Part shown: positions 43,201 to 58,200 of the stretch, piece after piece
How positions within the stretch are numbered: the first letter of the stretch is position 1
How the letters are laid out: each line of letters begins with the position of its first letter
From: Buxus sempervirens
Taxonomy: Eukaryota > Streptophyta > Magnoliopsida > Buxales > Buxaceae
DNA: 64,000 bases
Direction: 5' to 3'
Assembly (NCBI GenBank): GCA_947561395.2
Contig: OX387187.1
Coordinates: forward strand, 37,119,829-37,183,828
Notes under the pieces: model-generated
The model's database searches: none
Told to the model about the DNA's origin: nothing
What the model saw: the letters and a program-made list of their open reading frames with translations, nothing else
Program-made: the position numbers and the translations under genes

Positions 43201-46200
43201 AAGAATGCAAACTCAGTCATATAAATTATGGAGGAGGTTGGTGTACTAATGTGGTGTAGATAGTGACAAATGATAAGAGTACTTGTGAAGGTGAGTAATA
43301 GGGGCAGAGCTAGAAAATTAGCCCATGATGGCAAAAAATGAGTCAACAAATAAGTTAAATTACATTAAAATACAAATGTTTTAGAAGAAGTTATAACAAA
43401 AGCTATAAACACTGAATAAATAAATCCTTTTAAATTGCCCTCTACAAATCTTCATATTCTTACACCTTTAAATGATTGTTTCATTGTAAATAGTTAAAAT
43501 ATGTATTTTTCAATACATGTGACCAAACAATCATTCATCCATTAATCAGCCATCTGATTCTAGAAGTGATTCTTCACAACCTTCATAGTTGAATGCAATA
43601 GTGGTCATTGCAACTAGTAGGACTAATGCCAATATCATGAGCAGATAAACTAACGAATACAACACATTTTCTTTTGTTTCAACCATCTTTTCCACAAGGC
43701 TGAAAATTCATTACAAATTTAAAAAATCTTTGTTTAAGCAATCAATTATATAAGTTTCCAATTGATTCTCAAGTACCATAAGTTCTACTGTTGAAAATTT
43801 AATTGGATAAAATAGAGCAACAAGAATCAACCTTTGCTTGTAAAAAGAATAAAAATGTGTCACGTGGATTTAAACACACTACAAAAAGTAACAACTCGGT
43901 ACTAAACACAGTAAAATGGCTGTTGAGCTCTCAAGGTTGCATATTTGTGATCGTATAAAATAACTCAACATGATAATGACGTGTATTCGCCATTTTCTAT
44001 GCTTTAAATTGTGATCTTCCACGTGCTATAAACATCAAATTCATATAAGGAACTGTAACATTATGTAAAGAAAAAATTCATAAAGTATTGAATCCTATCT
44101 ACTATCTCTCAATATTTGCAATCACTACTTAGACATTTTTATAAGGGTCATGGCTTTCAAAATACCTTGATCTACCCATTGCAATGCCGATGACAACTCA
44201 TTTGTGATTCCTAGTATATTTCTCATCGAGTAGAAATTCAAAATAATCCATTGAATCTACTAAGAAACATGCTTCAACTCTTTTTCTAAATTCAAACCTG
44301 CTTCTATAATAAGTTCAATAACTTCGTTTATAGATGAGAATACAATATCAAGCTTACTAACATATTAAAATGTGAACGCAACGTGTCTCTCAATCCCATT
44401 TGAGATTAATCTCTTGATTTATGACTTGACCACCAGAAAGTTCTTCACTTTTAAATGCATTAATAATTTTAGCAGCATGCATCAAACATTTGCATGAAGA
44501 TCTAACAACATTCAACATATCGAGAAAAATTAGCTTTTAATAGTCATGATGAATCAAAAGATCCCGTCAATCAAGAAAAACATCTTGAACTTTTACACTT
44601 CCTTACCAATAACAATGAGGCTATTAAGAATGCAGTGTTACAAAATGCTCTAAAAATTTTGAAATTGACTGCACCTAACATTCAAAAAGATATTATCAAT
44701 GCAGTTGCAACTGAAATCGTCAACATTATTGTCAATGACCTTGGGCATGGTTTATTTTCTCCTTTACTTGACGAATCTCATAATGTATTAAATAAAAGAC
44801 AAATGATTGTTGCTTTGTGTTATGTAGATAAGAGAGGATGTATAATTGAAAGAATTTATTATATGTGCTACTGATACCAAAGACATTTTACTTAAAGCAG
44901 CTATTGATGCTTGTTTCCAAGAAATTGATTTGAGTGTATCAAATTTGTGTGCGCAAAGTTAGGATGGAGCTAATAACATGAGAGACGAGTTAAAAGGTCT
45001 CAAAACTCTTATTTTGAACAAGAATAAACTTGCTTTTGTGTTCATTGTTTTGCATATCAACTTTAATTGGCACTTGTAGCAGTTTCAAAATTAATATAAA
45101 ATTGCTTCCTTTAACTTAATTGGCGGTATTTTTAAAATTGTTAGATCCTCATGCAAATATCGTGATACTCTTCGTGAGAAACTATCTAATAAAATTACAC
45201 TTAAAAGTGGAGAATTTTCTAATGGTCAAAGCCAAAATTAAAAGATTAATCTTAAACAAGTTGGTTAAACACTTTGGGGCTCACGTCATAATCATTAGTA
45301 AGCTTGAACATTATATTCTCAAATATAATTAAAGTTCTTGAACTTGTTACGGAAAAAGTTTCAAATTCAGAACAAAAAGTTGAAGCGTATCTTATTAAAT
45401 TTAATGCATTCTTTAAAATTTGTATTCAATTTACACATAATGATAAATATATTAGAAATCGCAAATGAATTATGACAACCATTGCAACAAAAAAAAAATC
45501 AAGATATTATGAATAACATAACCTTAATCAAAGTATCTAAGAATCAACTAAAAAAGATGAGAGATAGTGGTTGAGGTCGAATACTCAAAATTTTTTTATA
45601 CTGTGATTTACATTGAGTTCCTAATAATGAAAGAGATTTTAATATCACGACATAATGCATAGGAAATAATGAATCCACATCATCATCGTTTGATGTGTTT
45701 TATACTGTCATAAATATGCAGCTTCAACAGCTCAACAACCATTTTACTGAGGTGAATATCAAGTTCATGTAGCATATTTGAATCCAAGTAACGTAATTTT
45801 TGCTCTTAACAAGTAAAACTGATCCGTCTTGCTCAAATTTATTCAACTGAATTTGCAACAATAGAGCTTATTGTACTTAATAATCAACTGGAAACTTGTA
45901 TAATTTTTATGTTCAAATAAGAAATTTTCAAAACTTAAAAGAATTTGTAGCCTTATGAAAAAGACGGTTGAAACAAAAAAAAGAAGGATATATTGAATCT
46001 AGTATTTTATCCTAGTATTGGCATTAATCTCATCAGTTGCAAAGACCACTATTGGGAAAGCGACTGCTCACTAGATAATTGATTATTTGGTTACATATAC
46101 TGAAAAAGATGTATTTCACATCATTTACACTGAGACAATCATGTAAAGGATTCAAAATATGAAAACTCGACGAGTGCAATTTTAAAAAGAGTTATTTGTT

Positions 46201-49200
46201 TGATTTTTAAAATTTTTGAAATAGATCCTTCTAAAAAAAAAATGAATGTTGCTGTAATTAAATTTATATATTTGACTTATTATTTGCCCCTTAAGAGCTA
46301 ATTTTTTTGGCTTCTCCGCCGTATACAAGAATACTAGATAGGCTTGTTACGTTTATAAATCCTAATTCAAGCACTTTATACATGTCATATTATATATATA
46401 AATTGTATCTATAAAATTTTGTATAATATATAGTATGAACATCCGACCAAGTCAGGCCGGCCCAAGATATCTCATGAATGTCCAAGCTCACCCAAAAACT
46501 AATTATGCTTTTAAGTGTCAAAAGAAAGAGAGTTTTGGAAAAACTTCCTCTACTGTATTTCCCCCATTCCATTTAAATAGTCTAATCAGCTGAGAAATTA
46601 CAAGAAATCATTAGCCATCCACATCTGTTCAACTAACCTAATATGCACAGCGCTATTTCAAAGTAGGAACGATCTATACAAGGAAATCATAAATAAAGTT
46701 ATGCCGCTCTAATTACTTTCCAAGTATGAAAGACATATAAATGGAAATCATATATACAGCTAAATAAACAGCTACACTATGTCAAGCCCAAACTTACGGA
46801 CAATCTATGGATGACCAAAGTTGTCTAAGAATGGGCTAGTCATCCCAAGCTAGGCAGCCAACCAGGCCCCTTAAAAACCTTAATCATAGGAATCTCTTGG
46901 ACTGCGAATAGCTGGTACAAACCACTACTTAAAACCATGGTTATCAGCACTATTTGTGAATTTGTATGCAAGTTCATGGAGTTTTGTTGGATGGGCAGTT
47001 AAAGCAAGAGAAGGAAATTGCTTTGGAATCTTGCTCCTGGTCTACTTTTGTGGTGCATCTCAAAAGAGAAACACCAGAATCATTGAAGACATGCAAAAAC
47101 CTACACAGAATATCAGAAGCAACATTCTGTGAACACTATTTCACTAGTGTTCGTCAGCCATCAAAGAGTTCACTAGAATGACTTGCCATGGGACCAACTT
47201 TATTTTGGTGCTTTGTTGCTGCACTTCTTTCATTAGTCATGCTGTTTTGTAATGGCTATTGTCCATGTACATTTATTGTGTACAGCAATATTAGCATTTC
47301 CGTTTCTTCAATTTATATCATCTAATAAAGCCCTTTACATTCGTGGATATAAATGAATAAATAAATTTGCAATAATATTATTTTTCTAGGCTCAACCAAA
47401 ACCTGTTTCATCCAGGCCCCCTGATCTCAAATTTAACTCTTGTAACTATTCCTCACACCAGATATGATGCTTCATTTTCCCTTCTAGGTCCAATGCAGTC
47501 AACTTCTCAGTAAGTTTAATGACTTTTTTAATGTGTTAGCTATCTTCCTAAAACCATTCCCAACAATATAGATCCAGACTGCTGACAGATTCCATATTTA
47601 ATCTTCGGCTTATTGGAAAAAATTTCTAGTAAGCAAAGCGATGCACCATACCAATCTGAGAGAAATCTTAAGACTCATGGGTGATGCATTCTTCAATGAC
47701 TGAATTGTTGCAGAGATCCAATCATCATATCCATTTACAGCCTCCCTCTCCTACAATAACAACAGTGAGAGCTGATAATTTTTATGCATAGATAGGTGAT
47801 AAAGCCCCAGTATCAAAACAAATCAGTTTCCCGCATGGAGTTAATGAGATGCATTAACTTACAAGGGCAGATAAAATTTCTTCAACTGTTCTTCTAGAGA
47901 AGCACCTGTCAATAATATTTAGCCTGCATCCAAGAATTACTGGAGGTAACTGATAAGCATCCAGGAACATATGGTAAGGTCATATTGGCTAGTAAATCAT
48001 GCCGTTTAACATATCATCTTTTCTGGGATAAGAATGATGACATCTTCATTGGCCATAAGATGTGTCACTTGATGTGGCTCTCATGGACCATGGCATGGCA
48101 CATTTCACACTTATGGTGTGCCATGTGGGAGGGTACATGTAACACTTTTGATGTACCATGTGTGACACGTGTCGTAGTATTCCATGTGGTATAAGAACTC
48201 AACCTCAGTGTATAACATGTGGCACGATACTTGACACTTTTGTGGTGCCATTTTTTTGTGGCACATACACACTTATGGCATGCCATGTGGCATATAAAAG
48301 TAGGTACTGAAATTGGAGCATGCCATGCATTATTTCTGTTCTGCTAATACAGATAAAGCTTGTTTTCCCTTCACCTACTAAGTCTCCCAATAAGGAAAAA
48401 AAACTCTCCAAATGTTAGCAAGTCTCGTAGAGGTTTGCAAAGTAAATTTTAAAAAAAAAAAAAAAGGACAGAGATAAATGAGAAGGTTTCTCTTCACAAG
48501 ATTTCTTTTTGATAGGAGGAAACTTCACCTATTCAAATGGAAACGTAGCTGCCCTATTTTCACGAAATCAAACTTTTTAATTTATTAATCATCTCATCCA
48601 ATTATAAGGGACTTTCAACTTCCTCCTTGGATGAGCGTGGCTTTTAGGAGCTTAGTTACCAATAATTTAAAAAAACATGAAGAAAAAAAAAATGAGAACC
48701 ATGGGTTCAGCTGATCAGCTCACCAGGATAATGATTCGTTAATTTATTCAAGTGAAAAAATAAATAAATAATCATGTGAACTTGGCAGCTTCATCAATGA
48801 ATTTTGGTGAGGATGGGTTCAGTTGGGCTAGTCACAGATCCAACAAGTCCTTATGAATTTTTTTTTTTCATTGTTTAAATTCCATTGGTCATGTTTAGTT
48901 TTTGATGTTTTAGGTTCTTTAGTTAAAATTTTGACTTTCTTTGTTGGCCTGTTTTAGCTTAAAATTGGATCTATTTTTTTCCCCCTTTCAAAGAGTAATG
49001 AGAATAAATATGTAGAAGTAAAGAATGTACAAGGGTAACTCCTTTAGAGGGAGTCAAAAATGGAGAAAAAGAGATAAGAAAAAAAAGAAGAGCTTAGAAT
49101 TTGATTTTTAGATCATTAGTCTAAGGAAGTTTCAGTTAGGATTATAGGATTATAAATTTATAATTTAAGATTAGTTGAGATGATTATGGTTTTATTTGTT

Positions 49201-52200
49201 AGATCAGGTTTATTTTAATTTATGATATGCATTATAACTATTTTTTATTTGAGCTCACAATTTGAATTAGATTTTTTTTTATTTTAATTAATGATTTATA
49301 TACTAGAAGACCGTTGATCTTAATCATGATTTCATGTATTAGATTAGGTTAATTAAATCATGATATCATCCATTAGATTCTTACATAAATTTTATTTAGA
49401 ATTTCAAGCATTTTTAGGTTAATTTTACTTTTTATTTCATCTATTAATTTAGATGGATTTTAATTTATGATTTCATGTATCAATTTAAGATAAATTATAT
49501 TTCATGTTTTCATTGGTTCCTTATTTTAGTTTAATTTAAAAGGCTATTTCCTATGTCTTAAGTCCATTAGTTTATTGTCATCATCATCACCACAACCCAG
49601 TTCCCACCAAAGTGGGGTTGGTGAAAACAAATCATTAGTTTAACCTATAATTTCATGTTTTTATAGTTTATTAGGCTTCTAAATTTAAACTAAGATTTCC
49701 TTGTTTTGGTATCATTGGCTTATTAGGTTTTAAATTAGCGTAAGCCATGATTTCAATTGTCTTAGGAACATAAGTTATCTAGGGATGTCATCGTTTCATG
49801 TAGAATATTGATTTCACATAGGGATGGCAAAGGTTCTGTTTCGGTTTGGTTTTGAAGAAATCCGAAACCAAACCAACATTTGTATAAAACAATTAGAAAT
49901 TGAACTGAAACCAAATCAGTGACTTTAGTATAAAACTGAAATGAACCGAAACCAAATAATAGAAACCCAAAACCAACCGTAATAGGTTTGGTCAGTCCTG
50001 TTTATCCATTTTAAACCAATAAACCTAACCATCACTAGATGGTGGTCTGACTTAAACATGTGAAATATACATAGTCAATTTAGGTTTGGTTTGAACTTAA
50101 ATCAGAAATCGAATTTATTTTTTTATAAAATAAAACTGAAACCGATTAATAACAACCTAAAACCGATCCTAATATGTTTGGTTTGGTTCGTTTATCAGTT
50201 TTAGCCAAACCATTTTCATCCCTAATTTCAAGAGATTGGGCCAATGATCCATAAACCCGATAATCAAAATATTTACTTCTTTTTTTTAGTTTTAACTTTA
50301 TTATTATTTTCTTGTTTTGGAATTTTGAATTGGTTAATTATTTTTTATTTTATATTAGTATTTATTTTATGGGTAAAAATTGGACAAGGCAACCAATTCA
50401 CTGAAGCAAGGAGGTACGGTGGCTAACACCTTGCCTACCTTCAATTGATCCTCCTAACCTGAATTGTCTGCCTAAACCAATCTGAAATTAATTTTTTTGT
50501 TATATTAATGTGTGGCTATCCACACCCCAAACTGATGGTTAGTGGCAGCTCCTGAATTTTGGGGGCATCATTTTAAACATCAATATATCCCTCAATATAT
50601 CTTATGATGTATCTCCTTTCCTTTGGAGGAGATATAAAACCACGAGTGTAATTTTGAGTATTTCCCTCAATATTTCAAGCAAGATAAATCCTTCCTTCAG
50701 GTCGCAAGATATCTAGCGATAGTTAAAACCTTGGTTGGAGGTCCATTGACCTGAAAACCAAGGTCTCACACTTAGCTCAAATTTCCTACCTGTGCTACAT
50801 TCCATACACATTTGTTTTCTATAGCATTATGGGAAGCCTTTTGATTCCAAGCAATCCCTAAACAATCCTACTCTTTCAGTCTCTCCTTACATTTGGCAAA
50901 ATCATCTATAAATACCATAAATCAAAAGCACACCCTTACGGATATGAGTGATTAATATATCCGTAATCAACATAGAGAGGTACCTGTTTTAGTCAATTAT
51001 TATTAGTGCAAGCATATGACTAAGAAACTCACATCGCCAATAATTTAAACGCTAGTTAGAACACTAAAAACTATTAAGAGAAAGTCTATGACAATAGTGC
51101 ATAATCCTAAAGAGGAATGTTTTTTTCATTAATTTTATCACGTAAATATCAAATTTTTAAGGAATGCCACTTCTTATGATTGTAAAAAATTTGGTCTGCC
51201 CCATTAAACAAAGTTCCAAATGTCAATGTTGCCAATGATGTCACTAGGCATTGGTAGATATGCGGTGACATGTTTCAGTTTGATTAAGCAAGATAAATCT
51301 CATAACTCAAAAGTATATTATCCTATATCCATAATGTTAAGTGGCCATAATGGGTGGATACTAGAGATAATAAGTAGTCATGGTAGTAACTACAGTAGCA
51401 GAAGGCGGATAGGGATATGTATGCAGATCATATACTAGGAGACACGGGTTCTCTAGAAAAATACCATATCCTCCGCCACCAAAAGGCACAGTACCATAAC
51501 CATGTGAAACAGACTCCATTAATCCCTATGTCTTCCATAAGACACCCATTAATAAATAAGGTCTCACTGTATGAAGTATATAATCTCAAGACATTTTATC
51601 AAGTTTTAAGGCATCAAAACTAGCTAAAAATTGGAAATAGCCTCATGCTGCAACATGTTACCTACACTGTTGAAAAAAGGAAAAAAAAATCAATTTCCAA
51701 CAGGTTTTCCTTATGCTGCAACATGTTACCTACATGATGGGAAAAAAGGAAAAAAAACAATTTCCAACAGGTTTCCACATGGACCACCTCAACCTCCTTG
51801 AAAGTGGAGTCATGTCATCCATATTTAAAACCATGAGTGTGACAATGCAAGTTCAAGTCTAAGCATAGCCACTATGGTCTAAAATGCCAAGGTTAGGTCT
51901 ACTGCCAGTTCAATCCTCCCAGGACACCACTCTGGCAAGACTTATACAAGGTTCTGGTATTTACCTTTTTAACCATTTACTGCTTAGAAGATTTAAGAGA
52001 ATTAAAAAAAGCTTCCTTCTTTTTATAGCAATGTCCATATTATCCTAGTACAGCAAGAGTGGATGAAATGCACCGCTCGTTTACAGTGCTTTCAAAGATT
52101 CAAGGAAGGGTAACATATCGGGAGAATTGACTTTCACAAGAAAAGTAATTAACATTTATGATCCTGTTCAAAAAATTTATAAAACCAGAAAGGAAACTGA

Positions 52201-55200
52201 AATCCCTATATCCTGAAGACTCAACAATGACCATTTAAACTTGGGCCATCTCATTCTTCAAAATTTTATACAAGTATATTGCCACTTTTCATGGTAAGCC
52301 CTTGGTCATTATTTTTGTGTGCTTGCTTGCTGCTTTTTTTTCTTAGTTCCCATCCTACACTCAATTCCAGCCCAATACATTTCATTATTATTGACCACTC
52401 AGTCAATTGGATAATTGACTCTGCCTTGTCATTTAGAATTTGCAGACATGTTCAAAGAATATTCGATGGACATCACTACTTATGCACATTGAACATCTTT
52501 CAACCCAAAATGATATGCATTATTACCACTCCATCAAAAACCAAGGCTTCTACCTACACACTTGACAATTGCAACCCAAATCATACATAATACAAAACAA
52601 GCACACAGAACCATTAATTCCATATTTCACTATCTCGATAAATGACAGCATGGACATCTCCACCAACAAAATAGTTAGCAAAAAGCATAGTTCACTTATA
52701 ATACAGTAGAATGGAAGAGCATAATACCTGTGATATGAGCTCTTCTCTTTCAAAGGCGGTTGCAATGAGAATTCATCTATAATTGCAGAAACAACAGCTG
52801 GATTGCTCGTACTTGTCTTAGATAACGCTTCTTCTAACAAATGCAATTTCTGTTCACAGATAAAACAAGGAATTACAAAAAGTTCCGAGAAAATAAACCA
52901 AGCTTTTCCCCAATACATGGAAAATCACTGCATGGTCTTTAAGACTCTAGCAACAATTAAAAAGAGTCATTATCCATTAATAGCATCATAAGAACAAAAA
53001 AATTCTTTTGATATGCACAAAAAATCATCTGCTTTCAATCAAAAAGATCCATTTTTTTCCTTTTTTCAACATTTGGAATGCCTTTTCCTTACTATATTTT
53101 CTCATTCAATTCTTGACGTATAGCAGGAAAGAGAGAGATTGAACGGGAAGAAGAAACTGGAATTTACATCCCAAGATAGGGGTTATTCCCGAAACATGAT
53201 TTTTTAGGATATCTTTTTTGGAACATAGATTTTCACCCACTAAAAATATAAGTACATAAATAATTTATATCTCTTAATTACTGATAAAGTAAATAAATAC
53301 ATAAATAAATAAATAAATGGCTTATAGAAAGTAAAATTTCCTATTCAGTGTAAAATATCAAGTTGACCAAGTTTTTTATAATTAACATAGATACATCATA
53401 CATGAGGAATGCTCATGAACACTAATGGTGCAGACCTCAAGTAATTACTCTGATTCAACAAAACAATCACAAGAACAAGTTCATTTTCCAATTCATTATT
53501 CTATAGTATTCATAAAGTCACCAGAGTGCATGGAAGAGTTATGGAAAGAATAAGTAGCCATTAAAAGACACTTCATCTAATACCAAACAAAACTGATCAC
53601 ACTACTTTTACATCCAGAATGGACTTCACTTCAGGTTGCTATATTTTTTTTATATAAAACTATAATGGAGCCTATTATTCAACAAAATAAATAATCACCC
53701 AAGAAATATACCACTGCGGGAACAAAGTGAGTAGCAAGGCCACAGGCAAGCATTTCAGAACCCTCCAACCTTGCCCCTGTAAGACCAACATATTCTCCTG
53801 GAAAGAGGTATAGATGGAAAATGAAAGATTAACAAATAGAGAAATATTAAACTTATCTAAAATTTTGAAGCTAGAGTAACCACAGATTTGCATGTGCCAA
53901 TTTAAAACGCAAAATATCAACAGATTACTAATTAAAAGGGCTATCAATTCTTTAATAAACACTAATGCTTCTTTATTAAACCAAAAGAAACTATTATTAG
54001 ATAATTTGCCTACGCCCTATGAGGACTTATAGATGGCAGAACTGAGTGATCGATATGTGTGTGCGTGTGTGGGTGTGAAGGATAGGATAAATATACCAAA
54101 GAAACCAGGGAGCCTTGATAGGAAATAGGAAGCACCAACATCTGGAAATAATCCCAACGATGTTTCTGGCATGGCAAAAACCTGTAAGAAGTCAACTACT
54201 GGGTTAAACACCAGCAAAAAAAACAGCAACAAGACAACATACCAATGCAATAGGAAAATTTAAAAAGAAGAGGGGTTGTAAATGATTGTATTCATTATTT
54301 ATAAGAAAGGTTCAAGATTAAAAATTTATAGATATTTAAATCATCATGATATAAGCTAGCAGATCCTCTTTTAAGTGCTCTGGATTCAATAGATAAATTT
54401 GAAGTAAAAATCACATTACGACATCAGAATCAAATCATACTTCTTCAGGGAGCTCAATAGAGTGCATACCATTTTTTAATTATTTGGGCCATACAGTCTA
54501 AATTGTGAATACATAACAAAAAAACATAATAACTAGATCTCATAATTTTTCGAATTTTTGTCAGTTTAGATGATAAAAACTCTATAAAAAAAAGCGACAA
54601 GAAAAAACTAAAAGGAAAAGATATACAGAGGCTAAGTCCAATGCAAATATAAAGCATATAGAGACTAGCAAGAAAAAATAGCAACAAACAAGGACGATGC
54701 AACATCACAAACAATCCAAGTCATTGACAAAAGGGAAATTGATCATTTTTTAACTCTGGGATTGCTGCCAACCAAGAAACTAAAGACGTGGCCATCTTCA
54801 AAATGAAATCTACATCATGCTCCTCCCTATCATAGGTCCTAGCATTCCATTCCTCCAAAGAGCTCAATAAATACACAAAGGGCAAGTATTCCAGATAAGA
54901 AGCAGGATGGTGTGTGTTAGGAAATATTTTTAAAAGCCCTTTTTTAGGCGGGCTTGGTCATGTATGAGAATTTTCGAGCTAGCTCGACCTAGCCTGATGT
55001 TTATACCGTCTATTATAAATTATATTACAAATATAATTTATTATTTATTTATCATATGTACTTTTAAAAGGCTTGAATTAGGATTTTGAACCCTCAAAAC
55101 GCATCTTCCACAACAGGAGGAAGCAGCAGCAAATGATTTCAAACCTACTCATCACTTTTTTATTTTTTTTCCCTCACCTAATTTCTTTCCATATTTATAC

Positions 55201-58200
55201 TGGCTTCATCTTTTTTTATTTTTTTTCTCACCTATTTTATATTCATCAGAACTCTTTCTTATCTCTCTTTCTCCTTCTTTTTACCCAATGTAATCTCTTA
55301 TATAGCTACACGTCGTTTTAGTATCTAATAATAATAGATCTCGTTTTGTTTTAGTAAGATAATAATAGATCAAATTTTCTCATAACATGATCTATTATTC
55401 ATTTTTTTTTTAAATAATACATCATGTTTTTTTGCATAAATAGCCAAAATAATATTAGTTTGACGGTTTTTTAATAATAGTTCAAATTATTTCAATTTTC
55501 CTAAACAATCATGATAATAATAGATCATATTATGAAAAACTCGACCTATTATTATTTTAGTTCAGAGAATAATACCAGTTTTTTGGGGTGACACCATTCA
55601 AGCAGAGCTCCTAGCCTTTCTAACAGGCTTCTCAGAAGTGAGGTGGCATGGGTTTAGAGATTGCACGGTGAAGAGAGATTCTGCTAAGATCTTTATGTGG
55701 ATGTTGTCAGATATCATGGGCTCTTGGAGGCCGTCCCATTTTATTAGGAGAGCAAGATCTCTGGCACAGGAGTTGAACATCTCGTTCAACCATGTTCCAA
55801 CTTCCAAGCCCACTATTATAGAATCAGATTAGTAGCTAAAATGCGACCTTAGAGAACAGAGTTCTCCTCTGCACGGGGAGTTTTTAGGGGAGTTGGGGGT
55901 TTAGGGTGACCATGCTAGGAGATATAGTGGGGTTCTAAGGATGTTCACATGGGGTTTTGGGATGTATTATTTTCAGCAGCATTTTGTTTAATGCATGGGT
56001 CCTATTGTACATTTTTATCTTTTAATACACACACACACACACACATATACACATCTTCATTATTCATCAAAAAGGCAAAAAAAAAAACAAATGCCATATC
56101 CTACCCACTTAGTTGGTCAGCCACATGATATCATGTTCCTCCATCCCAGTCTATCAAAGATCTGATGCAGTGTGTCAGTTTTGGAGGATGCCCAAGCACA
56201 AAATTGAGTGATCATTCAAGATCCATGTCATAGTAGATTTACCATAGTTTTATACTGGCTACCAACCCAACACAACTATTTTCTTGAGCTTGGGAATGGA
56301 ATGTCCAAAACATATAGCAGTTGAGAGGGGTATATATAAGAAAGAAAAAAAACAGCAATTTAATCATTTTTTAACACTGACATGAAATGCCAAATTCAAA
56401 TTTATTTAACATGAGAGACAAATACCGTATTTTCTGTGGCAACACGGAATAGACCATGCACTGAAACTCCAGCACCACCTCCCATGACAATTCCATTGAG
56501 TATTGACACCTTCAGTTTAAGTTTGCACATTAATATTTGATATAAAGATAAAAGAAATGCCTAATTTAATAGGAAAAAAAAACAATCATGAATAGAACAA
56601 TTCATCCAGAAACATTTTGGAAAACAGAACCACACTCAAGTAATGAATCACCTGGGGCTTACTGTATGTTGCCATCACATAATTTAAGGTGTATTCTTTG
56701 CCAAAAAATTCAGCACCAAATTTCCAACTACCTGATCATAAGGACATTAGGATTAAATAGCTACACAGCACAACAAACAGGAACTTTTACCTTTAGTTAT
56801 TAAACGAGCCACGGCTGCAACATCACCACCAGCACAAAATGCCCTTCCGTTCCCCTGCCACCAGAAGACCGTAAATACAATATTTACTTATTACACTAAA
56901 GCATATATTTGAAAGCACATGAACGCACAGAGAGATGCACATACATGCTTGTACAAGCATAAGATGAAAAAATAGAACCATTATTATGTTCACTTTTCGG
57001 CCATAAATAAGCACCTGTATATCTATGTGTGCGTCCACTTGCGTGGGTATAAGACAATCAAAATAAACTTTGGGAAACAGAAGTGAACACTTCAAGCAAT
57101 CTAGCATGAATTTTTTGGTCGAAAAGGAAGAAAAGATAATAGTCACATTCAATCTATATTAGATATATAAATTAAATGAAATACCCATTGAGGAAAAAAT
57201 TCACTACACACAACGAAAACAACTCGGCCGGTTCGGTCCGGGTTGAGCTCAATCCATGACCAAGCCGGAAGCGTTGGACATTAACCCAAATCTAAACTGA
57301 ACCGAAATAAAAACCGAAGCTATCAAACCGAAAACTAAAACCGATTTAAAACATAAAACCCTAAACCTAAACCAAACCGAAACAAATCTAAATTCGGTTC
57401 GGTTCTAGTTTGGAGATGGGCAATCAAATGGGAGTTTTGGCTCACCATATTGTGGCTAGGCCTCGATATTGGCTCGCCATAAGGGCTTTGAGCCCAAGCA
57501 TTTTTTATAAGCAATCGGCTAGGAAAAATGACTTCCCCAGCTAATGTGGGACTAAGATTTGAGCCCGTTAAGAATGACTCAGTCCCACGTATGCTTCGCG
57601 TGGCACAAAGGAAACCTTAGTCCCACGTCAGTTTGGAAAGTCATTCTTCCCCAATTGATTGCCTATAAAAGGCCTGAAGGAGCATTTATCCCTCATGTGA
57701 TGCTTGTTTCAACAGGTGCCATGTGGATATTAGTAATATAATATTAAATAAAATTATAACACAGATAATGTATATAGAAATATTGGGTTTCGGTTCGGTT
57801 CAGTTATATTTAACTTTCAACCAAAAACCAAACCAAAAGTAATTCGGTTTTGCATATTTAAGACCAAAACCAAACCAAATGTTTTAAAACCCAACCCAAA
57901 GTGAACCAAAGTTGGTTTGGGTTGGCTCGGGTTCGGTTTTAACCAGACCAAGTTGCAACCCTACTACACACCAAAGCAAGCAAAGAGAATCTAAAAATGA
58001 TGGATAATTAATAACTTAAACTATGTTTTCAGAGGTCAACCCTTAATATATCCAAGTTCTTTCATGTTTATTCACTTTCTTTTCTTCCAATTGGAAAAAA
58101 AATTCATTCTAACAGATTTTTGTTAGAAAAATACCTTTACAATCACCAAGTTCACATTACAGTCCTTCTCATTGGCGATAAAAAGCTCCAATAGCCGAGA

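Noticed and set aside
46966-47181. A 71-codon plus-strand open frame in the large CHY1 intron
   Set aside because: No recognisable motif, no splice or promoter context; ordinary chance length in this AT-rich DNA.
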